From Pseudopithomyces maydicus (taxonomy: Eukaryota; Ascomycota; Dothideomycetes; Pleosporales; Didymosphaeriaceae), in assembly GCA_026873275.1 (NCBI GenBank), contig JANTUC010000011.1:310001-374000 (forward strand): a DNA stretch of 64,000 nucleotides, given 5' to 3'. Positions within the stretch are counted from its first letter, which is position 1. The number at the start of each line of letters is the position of its first letter. Position numbers and translations under genes: made by a program. Positions 43,642 to 56,536 of the stretch are shown here, in pieces. Under the pieces are notes generated by a model that did not search any database, was not told the origin of the DNA, and saw only the letters and a list, made by a program, of their open reading frames with translations.

Positions 43642-44111
43642 TTGGACAGAGAATTTGCAATTGCATCTTATGTTAGGCAAAACTTAGTATTTATATCAAA
43701 AGCAACCCCGCGTTCTGGTGTGCGATGTGAATACATCCGAGGTCGGCCGGCAGAATTCTCGGGCCTCGATCTAAGGCGAGTGATGTCATGATGAATTACA
43801 GGGACGGCAGGCTACTAGATTTCGTGGATAGCTAGCACGATACTAAGATCAAACAGTGCTCGAGGTGGAGTTGCGGGCGGAAACTTGGACGCGGAGAAGC
43901 TTGGGACGAGACATTGGCACGCTAGTTAGTCAGCGAAATCTTGGCGCCCCGGTCGTGACTGCCAACTAATTTCGTCAACGCGCTTCGGTCGCAACAGTCG
44001 AGCAGACGCCCCACTCCAACCTCCCTGTGTATTTGATATCCTGCACGCGAGCTCGTATAGCTGTAGAGAATTGCTTATTGCGGATACAAGTACTACTAGC
44101 ACACCGCCACC
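43642..44111. promoter_or_regulatory. Divergent promoter region of GH32 and the U2A' gene
   Basis: These 470 bp lie between divergent ATGs. The 5' leader next to the U2A' ATG contains ACACCGCCACC, a good fungal Kozak context. No ORF. Confidence 0.5.
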
Positions 44112-45057
44112 ATGAGGCTCACTACCGATCTGATCAACGACTCCCTGTCTTTCCTCAACTGTCTCAACGAGCGTGAACTCGATTTACGAGGTGCGTATGG
44201 AAAGGGCAGATACTACACTTGAAGAGCTGAGTTGATATCAATATGTGTGAAATACAGGCAACAGAATTCCCGCCATTGAGAACTTGGGAGCTGCACGCGA
44301 CAACGATGCCATCGACCTCACCGACAACGACATAGCACAGCTGGGGAACTTCCCACTACAGCTCCGCTTGCGCACGCTCTTCCTCGCCCAAAATCGCATC
44401 TCGAATATCCAAGCCAACCTGAGCGCGAGCATCCCGAACCTCACCACAATCGTGCTCACCAAGAACAGGATGGCTGAGCTTGCCGATCTGGAACCGCTGA
44501 GCGGCTTCAAGAAGCTGGAGTATCTTTCTTTGAAGGACAACCCAGTCACAACCCAGGAGGTTCGTACGCCTGAATCCTAGCTCTCGACGGGCGCCTAATA
44601 TTGGCAAGGGCGCATGAACACTCATCGCGTCGAGCTTCGCAATATTCATGCAAACGCGCATGAAACTATATCTTATACATGATGGTTAACACATCTCCAG
44701 AACTACCGACTGTGGGTCATTTGGCTTTGCCCAACAGTCCGCAATCTGGATTTCGCCCGGGTGCGCGACGAGGAACGCCGCAAGGCAGCCGATCTGTTTG
44801 GCACCGAGGACGAGCCTTCCGCATTAGCAACTCAAATCAAGAGCAAAAAGTCCGCAGGCTTCGTGGTGCCAACCTTCACCAACGGCGACGACGATCATCA
44901 CAGGGACCGCATTTACACCGAAGAGGAGAAGAGCAAGATGCGGGCCGCCATCAAAAATGCCACGACTTTGACCGAGATGTTGAAGCTGGAAAAGGATATG
45001 GCTGAAGGCCGAATACCGGCACATGTCCTTGAGGGCGTGGAACCCATGGAGGTTTGA
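44112..45057 (+). CDS. lea1: U2 snRNP A' leucine-rich repeat protein
   Basis: This spliceosomal U2 snRNP component pairs with U2B'' and binds U2 snRNA stem-loop IV. Exons are 44112-44190, 44258-44559 and 44701-45057 (introns 67 and 141 bp), totalling 245 residues. The start MRLTTDLINDSLSFLNCLNE and RELDLRGNRIPAIENLG are diagnostic for U2A'. Leucine-rich repeats follow (AIDLTDNDIAQLGNFP, LRTLFLAQNRISNI, LTTIVLTKNRMAELADL, KLEYLSLKDNPVTTQENYR). The LRR cap LWVIWLCPTVRNLDFARVR precedes a charged tail containing the MLKLEKDMAEGRIP segment. All joins are in frame. An essential housekeeping gene, intact here. Confidence 0.95.
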
Positions 45058-45965
45058 TGTCACGCTTGCAACCTGTCGTATTGGCGATTGGAAATATGGG
45101 ATTAGCGATTGGAAATATGGGGAAGGTCATACGTCCTGTCACGTTGCAGGGCTACCATCGCAGCTGAAGAAACTTTCACGAAGAAGCAGGCGGTTGTTGA
45201 AAACTTGAGGCGCGGTGGCCTGGACAGTTGGAAGATCTTATGTGATCTCCAGACATTGATCTGAAGGCCTCTGATATGGGTTTCTGCATCACAACCCTAT
45301 CTACGATAAGTGCAAGGTCCTGGTTTTGTTATTTCAGTCCGTCTCCCGGTGCGGTGAAATCACGGCTTTGCGCCTGCTATATAGAATAAGAATGTGTCGA
45401 TGCGTTTTGCTTGCATTTGATGCACTGACGTGTGGTCTAAACCTTGCTGATTTCAACTGTTAGGTGAAAAGCAGACCCTAGATTGAAAAGACAACGCAGA
45501 CCCTACGTTCCTGAATGACTTTGTGCCTATACTATAGGGGCATATGCTATACAGGTTCAATCTCACATGATTTAGGGACCACCATGCAAGCTTGTGGCAA
45601 CTCGATGATACTGTCTGGCTATCTTGATACAGATGGCGCTCAGCAAGTCGAAGATAGCTCTCGATAAAAGCTGTTGGTGAGTTATACCATCGTCTTGTAG
45701 AAACCAAAAAGAATCAGCATATGAAGGGAGTGGATAAAACATGATTGAAAAGAGTCATACATCACGTGAAAGTTATGATTCTGTTAGATGTTCTATGCAT
45801 AATGACATTAAAAATTCTTAGGTCGTTATACAAAAGAATCATAACCCTTCCTCTATTCAAACAACATGCCTGCGAGCCAAAAGACCCAAGTGAGTCCTCT
45901 TCCTTATCATATACGCCCTCCACTCTACTGTACTCCTCTCCCAATACCCTACCCCCTTACCCCAT
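45058..45965. other. Convergent intergenic region
   Basis: No gene. A short tandem duplication (GCGATTGGAAATATGGG, twice, about 45083-45120) lies just after the U2A' stop, within its probable 3' UTR. The rest is AT-rich. Confidence 0.5.
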
Positions 45966-47913
45966 CTACACAGCAAACTTGACCATATTCGTCACCCTTC
46001 TTGGGCTAGGAATCGTAGCCGGTGTAACGCCACCAAGGTTTCCTCCCGCAATAACATACACCCTGCCCCTGTCCACGAAGCTCACATAGATACTGCCTCC
46101 TCCGTCGAGGTTAAGCAGCTGCCTGGTTTGCAAACCCAGGTTGGTAACGCCGGCGTACTCCTGCAGGAAGGTCTTGATCAGGTCGCGCATCTCGTTCAGG
46201 TCCATTCCCAGGCTTCGCGAGGCCGCCGTGTACACGAAGAGGTACTTCCTGCCGTCGGCGAGCTTGGCGAATACGAGGCGCTCGTTGGGCTGGTTGGCAG
46301 TTGCGACGCCTCCTGGGATGCGGGTGTAGGCTGTGGAACGGCCGGCACTGTGGAGTGTTAGTAAATTCCAATAGTATTCAAGATTATATGGGGTCATGAT
46401 GAACGTACGCATCCTTGTACTGCAGCTCTGGCGAAGAAAGATCCAGGCGTTTGATCAGCTTTGGCCCGCTGTAAAGATAGGTTTGACCATTCGATCCCTC
46501 AAGCACCTCGTAATGGGCTCTCTGACTCGGGGGTATCGGGATTTGGTATGGAGTAGAGCTCGTCCTCCCAACGGAGTAATGGTCGTACTTCTCAGCGTCA
46601 AGCGGCCTGCCATCGACGTCGTATCGCAGACCTGTGGCCCCACCCATGATGAAGAACCCTCCGTTGCAGAGGAGATACGTTCCACCATCCCGTTCCATGT
46701 CGTGAGGCTTAGTCTTACCGTTCTCTGAGCCCACGATCTCGGTGTTGGCACGACGCATTTCGATGACATCGAGCTTGCCGTCCCTTTTCATGTCCCTCAT
46801 GACGTTCCTCTGCTTTGGGTATCGCTCTCTAGTTATGGTGTCCTTCCAGCCAGATCGGGTCTTAAATCTGTAGTGCCTCATCCTGTCCCTGGCCAGCTCT
46901 TGGACCTTGTAGAAAGGGGTGATATCGGGCAGAGCACATGCACCACCGGAAGAGCTGCTGGAAGAATGGGAAGATCTATCAATATCCTCAATTAGTATGA
47001 GGGATCGCGGTTTTGAAGCATGCTTTGAGGAACTTTTTAACTTACCCTGAAGAGCTAGATTTGTGCGAAGAGCCACTTGAAGAGCCCTTTGAGGATCCTC
47101 GGGGAAAACCTGGGAAAGCTGGCTTTCGACATCATTGCGGGCAGCTTTGGTGGATCCTGACTTGGGCTTGGTGGTAGCTCCAGTCTTTGGGGTCTTCTTA
47201 GTACCAGTCTTCCCCTTTCCCTTAGCATTAGGGTTCTTGCATTGTTGTTGTTGCTGCTGCTTCTTCTTCGCATCGGTCTTGGCCTTGGTACCCTTCTTGT
47301 TGGGCTTCTTGGTCTTTGACCCACCCTTCTTGGTTCTGGTAGTACCCTTCCTTGTTCTTACCTTAGTTCCAGTTTTCTTCTTTGGAACTTTGGCCCTTTT
47401 CTCAAGATCGTGCTCCTCAAGGTCGTTTTCCTCGTCGTCTTCTTCGGAGTACCGCGCCGTCAACTCGGAGTCTTCGCTTTCCCAGACGATGTCCTCAAAG
47501 TCAAGGTCGTCGTCATCCAAGTACTGGTCCAGACCCCTCGCCTGGAGGTCCACTCCACCCGCCTCATAGATTTCGTAGATGGCCTGCTTATCGGACACAG
47601 TGCCGGTGTTGGCATGTCCAGGAGCAATACATTGATCGACAATGGTGCTGAACTGACTAACACACGTGGCAACGTCGGGCAAAGAGTCACCCTTGTGCGT
47701 GATAGCAAAGATCACAGACCCACAATGTTCTTCAACATTGTGGTAAGGAATTCTGTCCGCACACGCACGTGCGATACAGTCTTTGGCCGCAAGAGCAGTG
47801 TTAGTGCTGTTGATGTTGAGACTCAATTCAGTGTCGCACACAACATTTGCGGATACTCCTGAGATCCCGAGGCTGAGAAATGCCCCGAGAGTTGGGAGAA
47901 GAGAATACCGCAT
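45966..47913 (-). CDS. Secreted protein with NAGPA-like (phosphodiester glycosidase) domain
   Basis: A signal peptide (MRYSLLPTLGAFLSLGISGV) leads to a Cys-containing N-domain (about residues 25-110), an acidic stretch (LDDDDLDFEDIVWESED), a long Lys/Thr/Gly linker (KKGGSKTKKPNKKGTKAK) with poly-Gln, and a Ser cluster. The C-terminal domain carries the paired motifs YLLCNGGFF and LLNLDGGGSIYVSF, which resemble the NGGFF and NLDGGGS signatures of NAGPA-type phosphodiester glycosidases. Coding 47913-46409 joins 46347-45966 over a 61 bp intron, giving 628 residues. A second likely intron at 47045-46976 (GTAAGT donor, CTAAT branch, TAG acceptor) would be 70 bp and break the frame by one. Either it is not spliced or a G is missing at its GGG junction. 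Enzyme activity is inferred only from motifs. Confidence 0.6.
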
Positions 47914-50091
47914 CGTAAAGAAGGGCAGCTAGCAATGCTAGCAACGAATAGCAATAAAAGAGTGTGTACCTATTTCGAATAGGAATGCTCAAACGAATGG
48001 CAGAAAGTGGAAAAAGACTTTCGACAAGACTAAAACGAATGAACGAACGAATGAATGAACGAATGAATGAATGACTGAATGAATTGTTTGGATGGAGTGC
48101 GAATCAAAGTCTACATTTATATCTACCCTACTCCCCTTTCCCGTCAACGGCCACCAAACATTTCCAGCCTACTTAGAAATCCTTTCGAGTCAGGATGTCC
48201 GTTGCTCGCTCGTAACTTGGGGGCAATTGTTACGAACCAAGAACGAAATGTCCGAAGCATGGCGAAGGTCCATGCGTCGGACTGGGGCTCTCTACGATCG
48301 TCTACTCTCAAATGGTATGGTCAATCTTGCTCGCAATCGTGGCGCATGTGGCCATTCACGTTGCAAGAGATCAGGAATCTTTTTTTACCAATGTAAGGTG
48401 TAGATTGAACTCTGGAGTGGCGATACTACGCAGGAATTACTACTGTACCTACGTGCCTTGGAACACCATGTCCGAAACGATCATACAACTGCACCCAACT
48501 TGTCTACAAGCCAAGCGCAAAGTTCGGATTGCCATCAACAGCCTTTCAATCTGCGCAGCTCACTAAACCATCGAAACCCATCTGACCTGTTCGCACGATA
48601 CCATCAGCCTCACAACACCGTGATCCGTCATCATCACCCATCAGCATCCCCGCGACCATCACAATTAAGGTTACCTCGGGCCATTTTAGCCCTCGATCGA
48701 TCCCTCCCGGCACGCTCGATCCGGGCACCCTCGCAACTCCCACGCGCAGGGTTAAGCGTACCCACGTGTGGGGGCGGAGTCCGGCCTTCGCGTTCCCAGG
48801 CACCAGACGCACGCGACCGACATGCGACATGCGAGCACAAAACTTGCGAGCAATCTAGCCCGAAAAGAGTGAGGTTGCCAGCGGCTCGGGAATCGGAGAA
48901 TTTGTAGAGATTCCAGAAACGTGCTGGAGGGGGTGCGTTCGTGGTGGAAGTCCGGCTTAGGAAGGGGAAACGGTGTTCCTGGTTGGGGATGGGGCGGTTT
49001 CGTCGGGGTCTGCGCTTGGTTGTTGGACGAGGTGGCGGGCTGGTTTGGACCATCGGGGAGATGGCAGGTCCCGGGAGGTCGAGGCTGAAAGCGGATGTTC
49101 ACGTTTCTGATGATGCGACTATGAATAGTGCTTGAAGCCGAGATACCCGTGGAGAGAAGTTCGTTTCAAGCGATGCGGGAGGACAACGGTCACGGGTGCC
49201 TTTCAGCACGTCAGCTCAGGTACAATACACCGTATCAATTGGCCTGAATTTATGGAATTCAATTGTAAATAAGGTTCTGAGCTCATCTGCTACAGCTGTG
49301 TAACAAGAGCCCCCAATCTAGCAACGCTCTGTACACACTGTGGTGAACACTGCATTCGTTTTGCACCATCCCACTTCAAGATTAGCGCATATGTAATATC
49401 TTTAAAGCCAGTCTTGACAACGTCTCACTTCATTGAAGTAGCACACTCTGACGAGTGTAATGGGGTGGATTATCGGTAGAAGCCTGGATGGAACAGAATA
49501 GTTACAGGATGCCTTATAGCTGCCCAGATGCAACGAACTCATTTATCACATAGAGGCACTAGATCAACAAACCGAATGTTGAAGGGTATTATTTCTTCAA
49601 GCATAGGCTAAATTCCTTTCCCTTCTCCGTTTAATGCATATCCTTAGCAAACACTCGCACGCACACATAACAGCTCGTCAAGTTGACAGAGCATCCATCA
49701 ACTCTAAGTACCATCGGGGGTATATGTCAATGAGACAAAGTTGAATCAAGAAGAGGGAAAAAACGCATCATACTCGATGGAGGCGAAGACTTTACACCTC
49801 GCTCGTATATTAGAAAGAGTATAATGGCGGATGTACCGCATGCAAAATATTGAAAGCCAATCCCGGAATTAACACCAGCCTTGCCTGGTGGTGGTTATAG
49901 TCGAGAGGGGAAATCCGAAAGCAAAAAGGGTTTCCAACAGTAACGCCAACGTATGCATCGTTGGCGTCATGAATGTGTTGTGAAACGAAACACCATCGGT
50001 ATGTATGTGTCAACTGTATGTATCGTGACGCCGTCCGTCGCAACAAAGCAACAAACCCCCATCAGATCAACACACAGAGATGCGGAACTCT
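47914..50091. other. 2.2 kb intergenic region
   Basis: This contains the NAGPA-like gene promoter (left), with a GAATGAACGAATGAATGAAT microsatellite at about 48035-48085, and the 3' flank of the SNF2 gene (right). Overlapping ORFs of 95-149 codons at 48.4-49.1 kb show no domain. AT-rich and featureless from 49200 to 50090. Confidence 0.45.
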
Positions 50092-53000
50092 CTAGCCATC
50101 GTCCTCATCCGAAGAATCCTCAACCGTCCAAGCGCCCCGACCAAAACGAGAACGCTTCGGCGACTCAGCAAATGTGGCCAACTCGTTTGCACGCTTCTTG
50201 CTCGAGAATTGCTTGCGCGAGCCCTGCACACGAGGTGTAGTGACGCCGGACTCATCGTTGGTGACGGAGTTCTCCTCTGTAAGCGAGGGCGTCTCGCGGC
50301 CAGAAGCAGGGAGGTGTAGCGTCTTCGAGTGGGAGTTGTTGATGGTGGCGTGCTTTTGGCGCGATGCTTCCTGGGCTGCATCCTGCTCTTCCTCAATGTG
50401 CTGCTGCTCTTCCTCCTTCTGCTTGAACCACGCGTCGTGTTGCTCGGCGTAGCTCTTTTCCATGCCTTCGATCCATTCCTTTGTCGCCTCGTCTTCGGCC
50501 ATCAAATCGATGCAGTTTGAGCACTTGATGTAGAAGCCCGTCTGGGCAGATGGCTGATCCATCATCTCGAACTCGGGGAGGTTCTCTCCGATGAGCTCCT
50601 CTTTGTCCCACTCCATGCAGTCCTCGCAGAAGCCGCGCGGGCACCATCGGCACCGGAACATCAGGCCGCCGGCATCGGTGGTGTTCTTGTGGCACTCGTA
50701 GCAGGTGTGTTGGGTGCAGAAGAAACCGGCGAAGCCCCGTACTTTGTCTTGATATTCTTCCTCGAGGCAGTCGAAGTGGAATGCCCGGGGGCAGCTTTTG
50801 CATTCCACGATGTGGCCGACCTCCGGGCCGTCGAAACAAGCTAGGCAATGCTCCTCGTGGGCGTACTCGTGACGCTTCTCCCGCACTATGTCTGCCAGAC
50901 TGGGATCTTTCCCAGCCATGGTGGGAACAGCCTCCCAGTTACCGCAACGGGTAGATTCTTTGCTGACCATGAAGCCATCTATCATGACTGTCGTTTCCTG
51001 GCGCTCACGAGGCGTGTCGAGGATGTTTGATAGATCGGCAGTACCCTTGGGTAATTTACTCTCCAGTTTGCGCTGGTACCGCTTTCCATCAAAAACCGCT
51101 GTCTCCACCCGCTCCATTACGGAGAGCCATTTCTCCTCGTCAACTTCCCCGCCGTTCTCGGAAATCTGATGCGGATCAGCCGGTTTATCGCGGCACTTTT
51201 GTAGCATGGTGTCCAGATCCCAGGAAAGCATTTCTGTCACGTCGATTTCGGGATGTGACAAAGTCTGAGCACCGCGGCGCACCAGAGACTTGAGCTGTGA
51301 CGTGTTCATGTCAGGAGCTTCTCCGCTGACGAATGTCGTCGTTCCGTTGTCAGCCATATTTTCTCCAAATACGGTCCTCATGGATTCGGTAATCTTGGTA
51401 GATAGGTAAAGCTTTTTCCGAATGCGTCCCATCATTTGCTCCTCAACTGTGCCTTGTGTGCACAATTTGTAGATGGTGACCTTCTTAGTCTGTCCAATTC
51501 TGTGAGCACGTGCCTCAGCTTGTAGAGTGACCTGGTGAATTGTTAGCAGAGCACAGTGGTTGGATAAATGACAATCACCTGAGGGTTCCAATCTTCGTCA
51601 AGGAAAACGACATCCTCGGCCGTCGTAAGATTGATGCCAAGGCCTCCAGCACGGGTGGAAAGTAGCATCACCTTATATTCGGACTTCTTGTCGTTGAAAA
51701 GACGCATCTCGAGGTTGCGGCGTGCGCGGCCTATATCTCCATCCAAGCGAAGATACTTGAAATCCTGACCGAAACCTCCGATCATTTCAAGCAAGTTCTC
51801 ACAACAATCGAGCATTTCTCTAAAACCAGAAAAGATCAAAACCTTCTTGCCTTGATCAAAGATGCTTCGCTTGAGCAGTTTCTCCAGCATAATGAATTTA
51901 CCCGAGGCGCGAACAATGTGCTGGCCGACGTAATAAGGCTCTGGCTGAGCACCTGGAAGCAAATACGGGTGGGAACAGCACTTCCGAAGCTGCATGACAA
52001 GGTTCATCAACCTGCGCCAAGGCATAGATCCAGCGCCGGCCCCCTGTTCTTTCTGTATTGCTTGCCGCATGATATCAGCGGTCTCTTCCCACTTTTCTTT
52101 AGCTTCGTCTTCAGTTGGAATCCCATCCTGCTTGGACTCCAGCTCTTGGATACGCTCTAGGGTTTTCTCTTCTTGCTTATCTTGTGCCAATGCTAGCATT
52201 TCCTTGCTTTTACCGTTGGCAAAGAGGTCATCAAGCATTGCATCATCCACTCGAGTGAGCAGCCTGGTATACCAAAATCGTTGCATTGGTGTGAGCGGGA
52301 CGTACAAAAGCACCTCCTCTTTGGGAGGGATGCCAAGATCAACACCAGGGCTGGTTTTCATTCGGCGCAACATGATGAGCTCTAGCAAGCGCCGCGCGTC
52401 GTTCATCGTCTTTTGGTTCGCACGTCCACGAGTTAGATCGAACGAGTCTTTGAAAAGAGCTTGGGTGGTATCAGTGAAGATGTTGGGAAAGAGCCAGGCA
52501 AGTAGACTCCACAGCTCCACGAGATCGTTTTGGACCGGAGTACCCGTTAGAATCAGGCGATACTCGGAGGAAATGCGTTTCAAGGCAGTAGCAACTTGAG
52601 TAGCGTTGCTCTTAATCATGTGGCCCTCATCCAGCACCACGTAACGCCAGACAAAAGAGTGCTTGAACCACGATTGTTCAGCTTTGAAAGTGTCGTACGT
52701 AGTGACGATTATCTTGTAGGAATCCGAAGACGACTCAGTTGGCAGCTTGGATGTTTGCAAGCCTGCTTTCTTAGAAGCTTTCCGATCTCTAGCCCGTGAG
52801 GTTTCGTGACCCTGTTGATCCTCAAGGCCTTGAGCAACTCGTTTGAGGCGGTCTCGCTCGGCGATTGTTCCGTGATATCGTAAAACCTTGAGTTCAGGTA
52901 CCCACTGTGTTCGTTGACGTTAGCAATCTATAGACTCAAAGCTTTCTCAAGTTGGATGAGTGACTAACCTTCTGCGCTTCGCTGACCCAAGAATTGAGGA

Positions 53001-54003
53001 CGCTTAGCGGACATATTACAAGGTACGGCCTGGACTCTTCTGAAACAACGCCCTTCTCGCGGTCTTGCTCCTCTAGATACTGGAACAACGATAGTGTCTG
53101 TAAAGTTTTGCCAAGACCCATTTCGTCGGACAAGATGCCAGAGAACCCGTTGTTGTGAAGGTAAGCGAGGAAAGAAAGGCCATCGAGTTGGTATGGTTTC
53201 AGCGTTGCTGTGACACCTTTCGGCTGTGCAGGAAGACGCTCATACGCGACAGCCGAAGCTTTCTGCCCATCTGACACGAGCTTGGAAATGTAATTGTTCC
53301 GTGGGAGAAGGGGCAAGAAGAGATGCTGGTTGGCAACAAGGAAGCCGTTGGCTTTAGCTTGGGTCTTCCGGTAGATATCATCCCACAACCGGCGACGGGC
53401 AGTATCGGGTTTACGTGGTGATAAGCCAGTAGACTTGCGTTTGGACGAAGGCGTCCCAGGATAGTAGTAGACGGTATCAGACACAAGGATGTCGTTCTTC
53501 TTTCGAGTACTCCGCCTGGGGGCATCGCTCAGGTCTGCTCGACGGCGCTCCATAATCAAGCCTTCCAATTGAGGATGTGGTCTACGGTTTCTTCGTTTTA
53601 TTCGAGCCGACGGTTTATGACTAGGTGAGTCTAACTTCGTTCCAGTCTCCTCGTTGCTGTCGTCGTCTTCCTCACTCGTGTCGAAGCCAAGGTCAAGGAA
53701 TTTGGGGCTCCCTTGGGAAGAAACCGACTGGGAAGGCGCAGAAAAAGACTGAGTAACAGAGTCCGTGGTAGATGAATCTGCCGGATCGCGTTCAAGGGAG
53801 GGAAGTTTTGGGAAATTCGGCGGAGGTTGTTGTCCTAACGACTTGGATGGCCTGGCGACCGAGTCTTTCCTCGCCACAGCCAGGGACGACTCCTTTCTCG
53901 CTTTCAGTGCGCTATGGGCTGAGGTAGCAGACTGCTGCGATCCGAACTGAGCGAGCAAATCGGCCAATGCACTGCCTCGTTGTGCGGGCGTGCTGGGATC
54001 CAT
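50092..54003 (-). CDS. SNF2-family chromatin remodeling ATPase with C-terminal PHD fingers
   Basis: Exons are 54003-52969, 52904-51579 and 51531-50092 (introns 64 and 47 bp), giving 1266 residues. The N-terminal 270 residues are Ser/acidic and disordered, with a basic patch (ARIKRRNRRPHPQ). The ATPase follows with Walker A DEMGLGKT at about 293, VICPLSVL, Walker B DEGH at about 437, LTGTPVQND, a helicase C lobe with LLSTRAGGLGINLT, and RAHRIGQTK. A Cys/His-rich region at about 1016-1100 forms two adjacent PHD-like fingers (CLACFDGPEVGH, CKSCPRAFHFDC, CYECHKNTTDAGG, CRWCPRGFCEDC), reminiscent of the paired PHD/C5HCH module of NSD proteins. An acidic/Gln coiled tail and a basic NLS-like KKRANE end the protein. 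It reads divergently from the Clr2-like gene. Which remodeler subfamily it belongs to is open. Confidence 0.9.
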
Positions 54004-54493
54004 TCTGGCAGCGGGTGGAGTTTTCTATATAATTTTCTTGGGCGAAGTAGGTGAGAGAATACAAGTGAAGGGAAAGCAGCAGAGGTCAATGGGGCCATGA
54101 AACCAAACAGCCATGAGCGGCGCCAATCACTTGGCTGAGGTGAGAGTCAAGCAAAGTGAAGGAGAGAGGAAGCAATTCCAGATGCCACATACTCGGGCAT
54201 CCTGACATGTCAATGCGATGTACCGAAGCGCTGAGAAGGAGTCCGTCTACGTGGATTGTCCTGGTATCATAGTCGTCTACGCAAAAAAGTGGTCTTGTTT
54301 GGGTGTGGCAGAAGGCGCGTTGAGGTCCATGGATATTGTTCACGCTAGCGGAGAAGTGCGGCTTAACCCCGACGCGTCGTGCTGCTCTTTGAGGGAAGAA
54401 GGAAGGGAAGGCACAAGCTTCACCCGCCGAACATAAAGTCCCCCGCGCCACCACCACGAGAGGCGCACTGCACAACACGCATCCGCCGGCGCG
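54004..54493. promoter_or_regulatory. Shared promoter of the SNF2/PHD and Clr2-like genes
   Basis: These 490 bp lie between head-to-head genes whose products are both chromatin-related. Small overlapping ORFs on both strands are not supported. Confidence 0.5.
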
Positions 54494-56536
54494 ATGAGCC
54501 AGCCGCTCACCCTCTTCTGGCCCATTTTCCCCCAGCGGTCCGATGGGCGCACCGTTGTTAACAACAAAGGCGCCCCAGTCCGCAATGGCCCGACCGAGTC
54601 GCAGCTGGACCGCACGCCCAACGAACAAGGACAGAGCGACTACTACCGCCTGATCGAGAAGGAGGATGCGAAGCACGTGGACTGGCGCAAGAAGCTGGGC
54701 GGCATGCTGCTGCGCGAAATCGGCCGCAAGGAGGACGAAGACAAGTGGCAGCTCAGCATTCTCTGGGACTTCCCTGAGGGCTACCGCCTGTACGAGCACA
54801 TCAAGTCCAAGACCAACGGCGAATCAAAGAACCATTCTGGCGGCGGTCACGACAGACAGGATGCCTATCTCTACGGCTATCCGAAAGGGTATGTACCGCC
54901 ATCAATGGCTTTCCCTCGCCTACCTGTATACCTGACCAACTGACTGACTGTGCCCGCCTCAGACCTAGGAAACGCTTCCGAAGCCCTGTGGAGTTCTTTC
55001 CGCATCTGCTATGGCTCCTTACCGATGAGACCAGCGACTACAACAACTGCACCTGCCGCATATGCTCGCCCAACCAGATTGAGGTCGAGAAACCTGTCCA
55101 GCCACCTCCCCTGCCACGGCTGCCGCCACGAAGACCATAAGCGCTCCGAATGGCCCAGTCCCAGTCGCTCGCAATACCGTCCCCATCCCCATCCGCAGGC
55201 CCAGTACGGGAACGCCCATTGCTCAAAGTCCCGTGGTAAAGCCCGCCGCCCCACCCGCTGTCAGCCAGATCGCTCCTCAGATCGTCCCCCAGATCGCTCC
55301 CCAGATCGCTCCCCAGATCAAGGCCCCGCCTCGATTGGAGCCTACGCCTCTGCCGCAAGTACGTAGTTTCGACCAACAGGTCGACGCCCAGTATGGGAAA
55401 TTTGTCAACCGACCAGGAGAGGTCGTATGGTTTCGACGAAATGGAACCAGTGCCTTCGGCTTGGGTCTTGTCGTTAGGCGCTGGACATCTGCAAATGGCA
55501 GTGATCCAGGCATGTACAGCATACAGCCTCTTTCGTACCCCGCCGGTATCCCGCCGCAAGAGGTCGTTGACGCGAATTTGGACAACGTGAAGCCTTGGTT
55601 GGCTTGGTCCGCCCCTGCTTGCACCTACGAATATTTGAAAGCCCGACCGCATATAACCTATCAAAGTGTGAATTGGGCTGAATTGACATCGGGTCAGTTC
55701 GGCCCTGGTCACGCTGAAGTTGACGCATCCATCCTCATGGCCAAAGCCATTGACGTGACCCTCACACCTTTTGACAAGCTTAAGACAGTCCCCAATAATG
55801 GCACCGAAGAACGACACTGGAACGGTATCTACTACGGCGCAGAAAAGATCTGGAGAGGCGAGCCAGTGCGTTTACGCCTCGGTCTCGGCTCTGATGTTCT
55901 CGTGGTCACTGAGATCATCGAGAAGGCGTTTCCCACCAGCGGTGCAAACCCACATCATATTAGCCCTAAGGTCGAGCTGAGAGGTGATGTATATTCGTAT
56001 GCGACTCTTCCTGCACCAAACCCTAAAGAGCCCCCTGCATTGCCACCTGACAACCATCTGCCTATGCGTATGCAGGAGGATATGCGCTGGCGCAACCAGA
56101 CACTGTTGACCGCCGCCTCTGAATTATGCTATTGGAAACTCATCTCACCGAACCAGCGCGTTGCCATCGAGGATGTCAAGGGCCGTTGGTACGAGACCAG
56201 CGTGCTTTTCCAAAAGAGTTCTTTGATGCCATCGGTGGCAAAGGAGGTGTCAATGGTAGCTGGATGAACGCACGGGGTGACGCGACTGGTATGTCCAAGC
56301 AACCTGGCATATTGATTCCCAACCGTCTCGCTGCTTTCCAAGGTGCCATTCCGGACCAGCTACGCCTCGTGGATGGCGTAGAGCCACCGAGCGACCACCA
56401 AAAGCCGGCTGGTGCAATGCAAGGAGTTGAAATCGTCTCTGGCGCACCGGCGGAGAACAATTTCTCCGTGGACGACTTTATGAATTTTGAAGATGCGTCA
56501 CTGCCTTTCGCCGAAAACAATCAGCCATGGCAATGA
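54494..56536 (+). CDS. clr2: Clr2-like heterochromatin silencing factor (two frameshifts)
   Basis: This is a homolog of S. pombe Clr2, a subunit of the SHREC histone deacetylase/remodeler complex acting in transcriptional silencing. Exon 1 is 54494-54888 and exon 2 is 54963-56536 after a 74 bp intron. The N-terminal block (MSQPLTLFWPIFPQRSDGR, DYYRLIEKED, WRKKLGGMLLREIGRK, LYGYPKGPRKRFRSPVEFFP, CTCRICSP) is characteristic of the Clr2 transcription-silencing domain. A Pro/Ala/Ile-Ala-Pro-Gln repeat linker (QIAPQIVPQIAPQIAPQ) leads to a BAH/MBD-like region beginning VWFRRNGTSAFGLGLVVRRW. The frame breaks twice: between 55088 and 55112 (a C or A run) and in the T4 run at 56206-56209. Allowing one base at each gives 657 codons. 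Downstream sequence remains coherent (KEFFDAIGGKGGVNGSWM), so it is read as one gene. Confidence 0.83.

Noticed and set aside
50092..54003. Calling the SNF2 gene mit1
   Set aside because: The PHD fingers lie after the ATPase and I see no chromodomain. Proximity to clr2 alone is not enough for that symbol.
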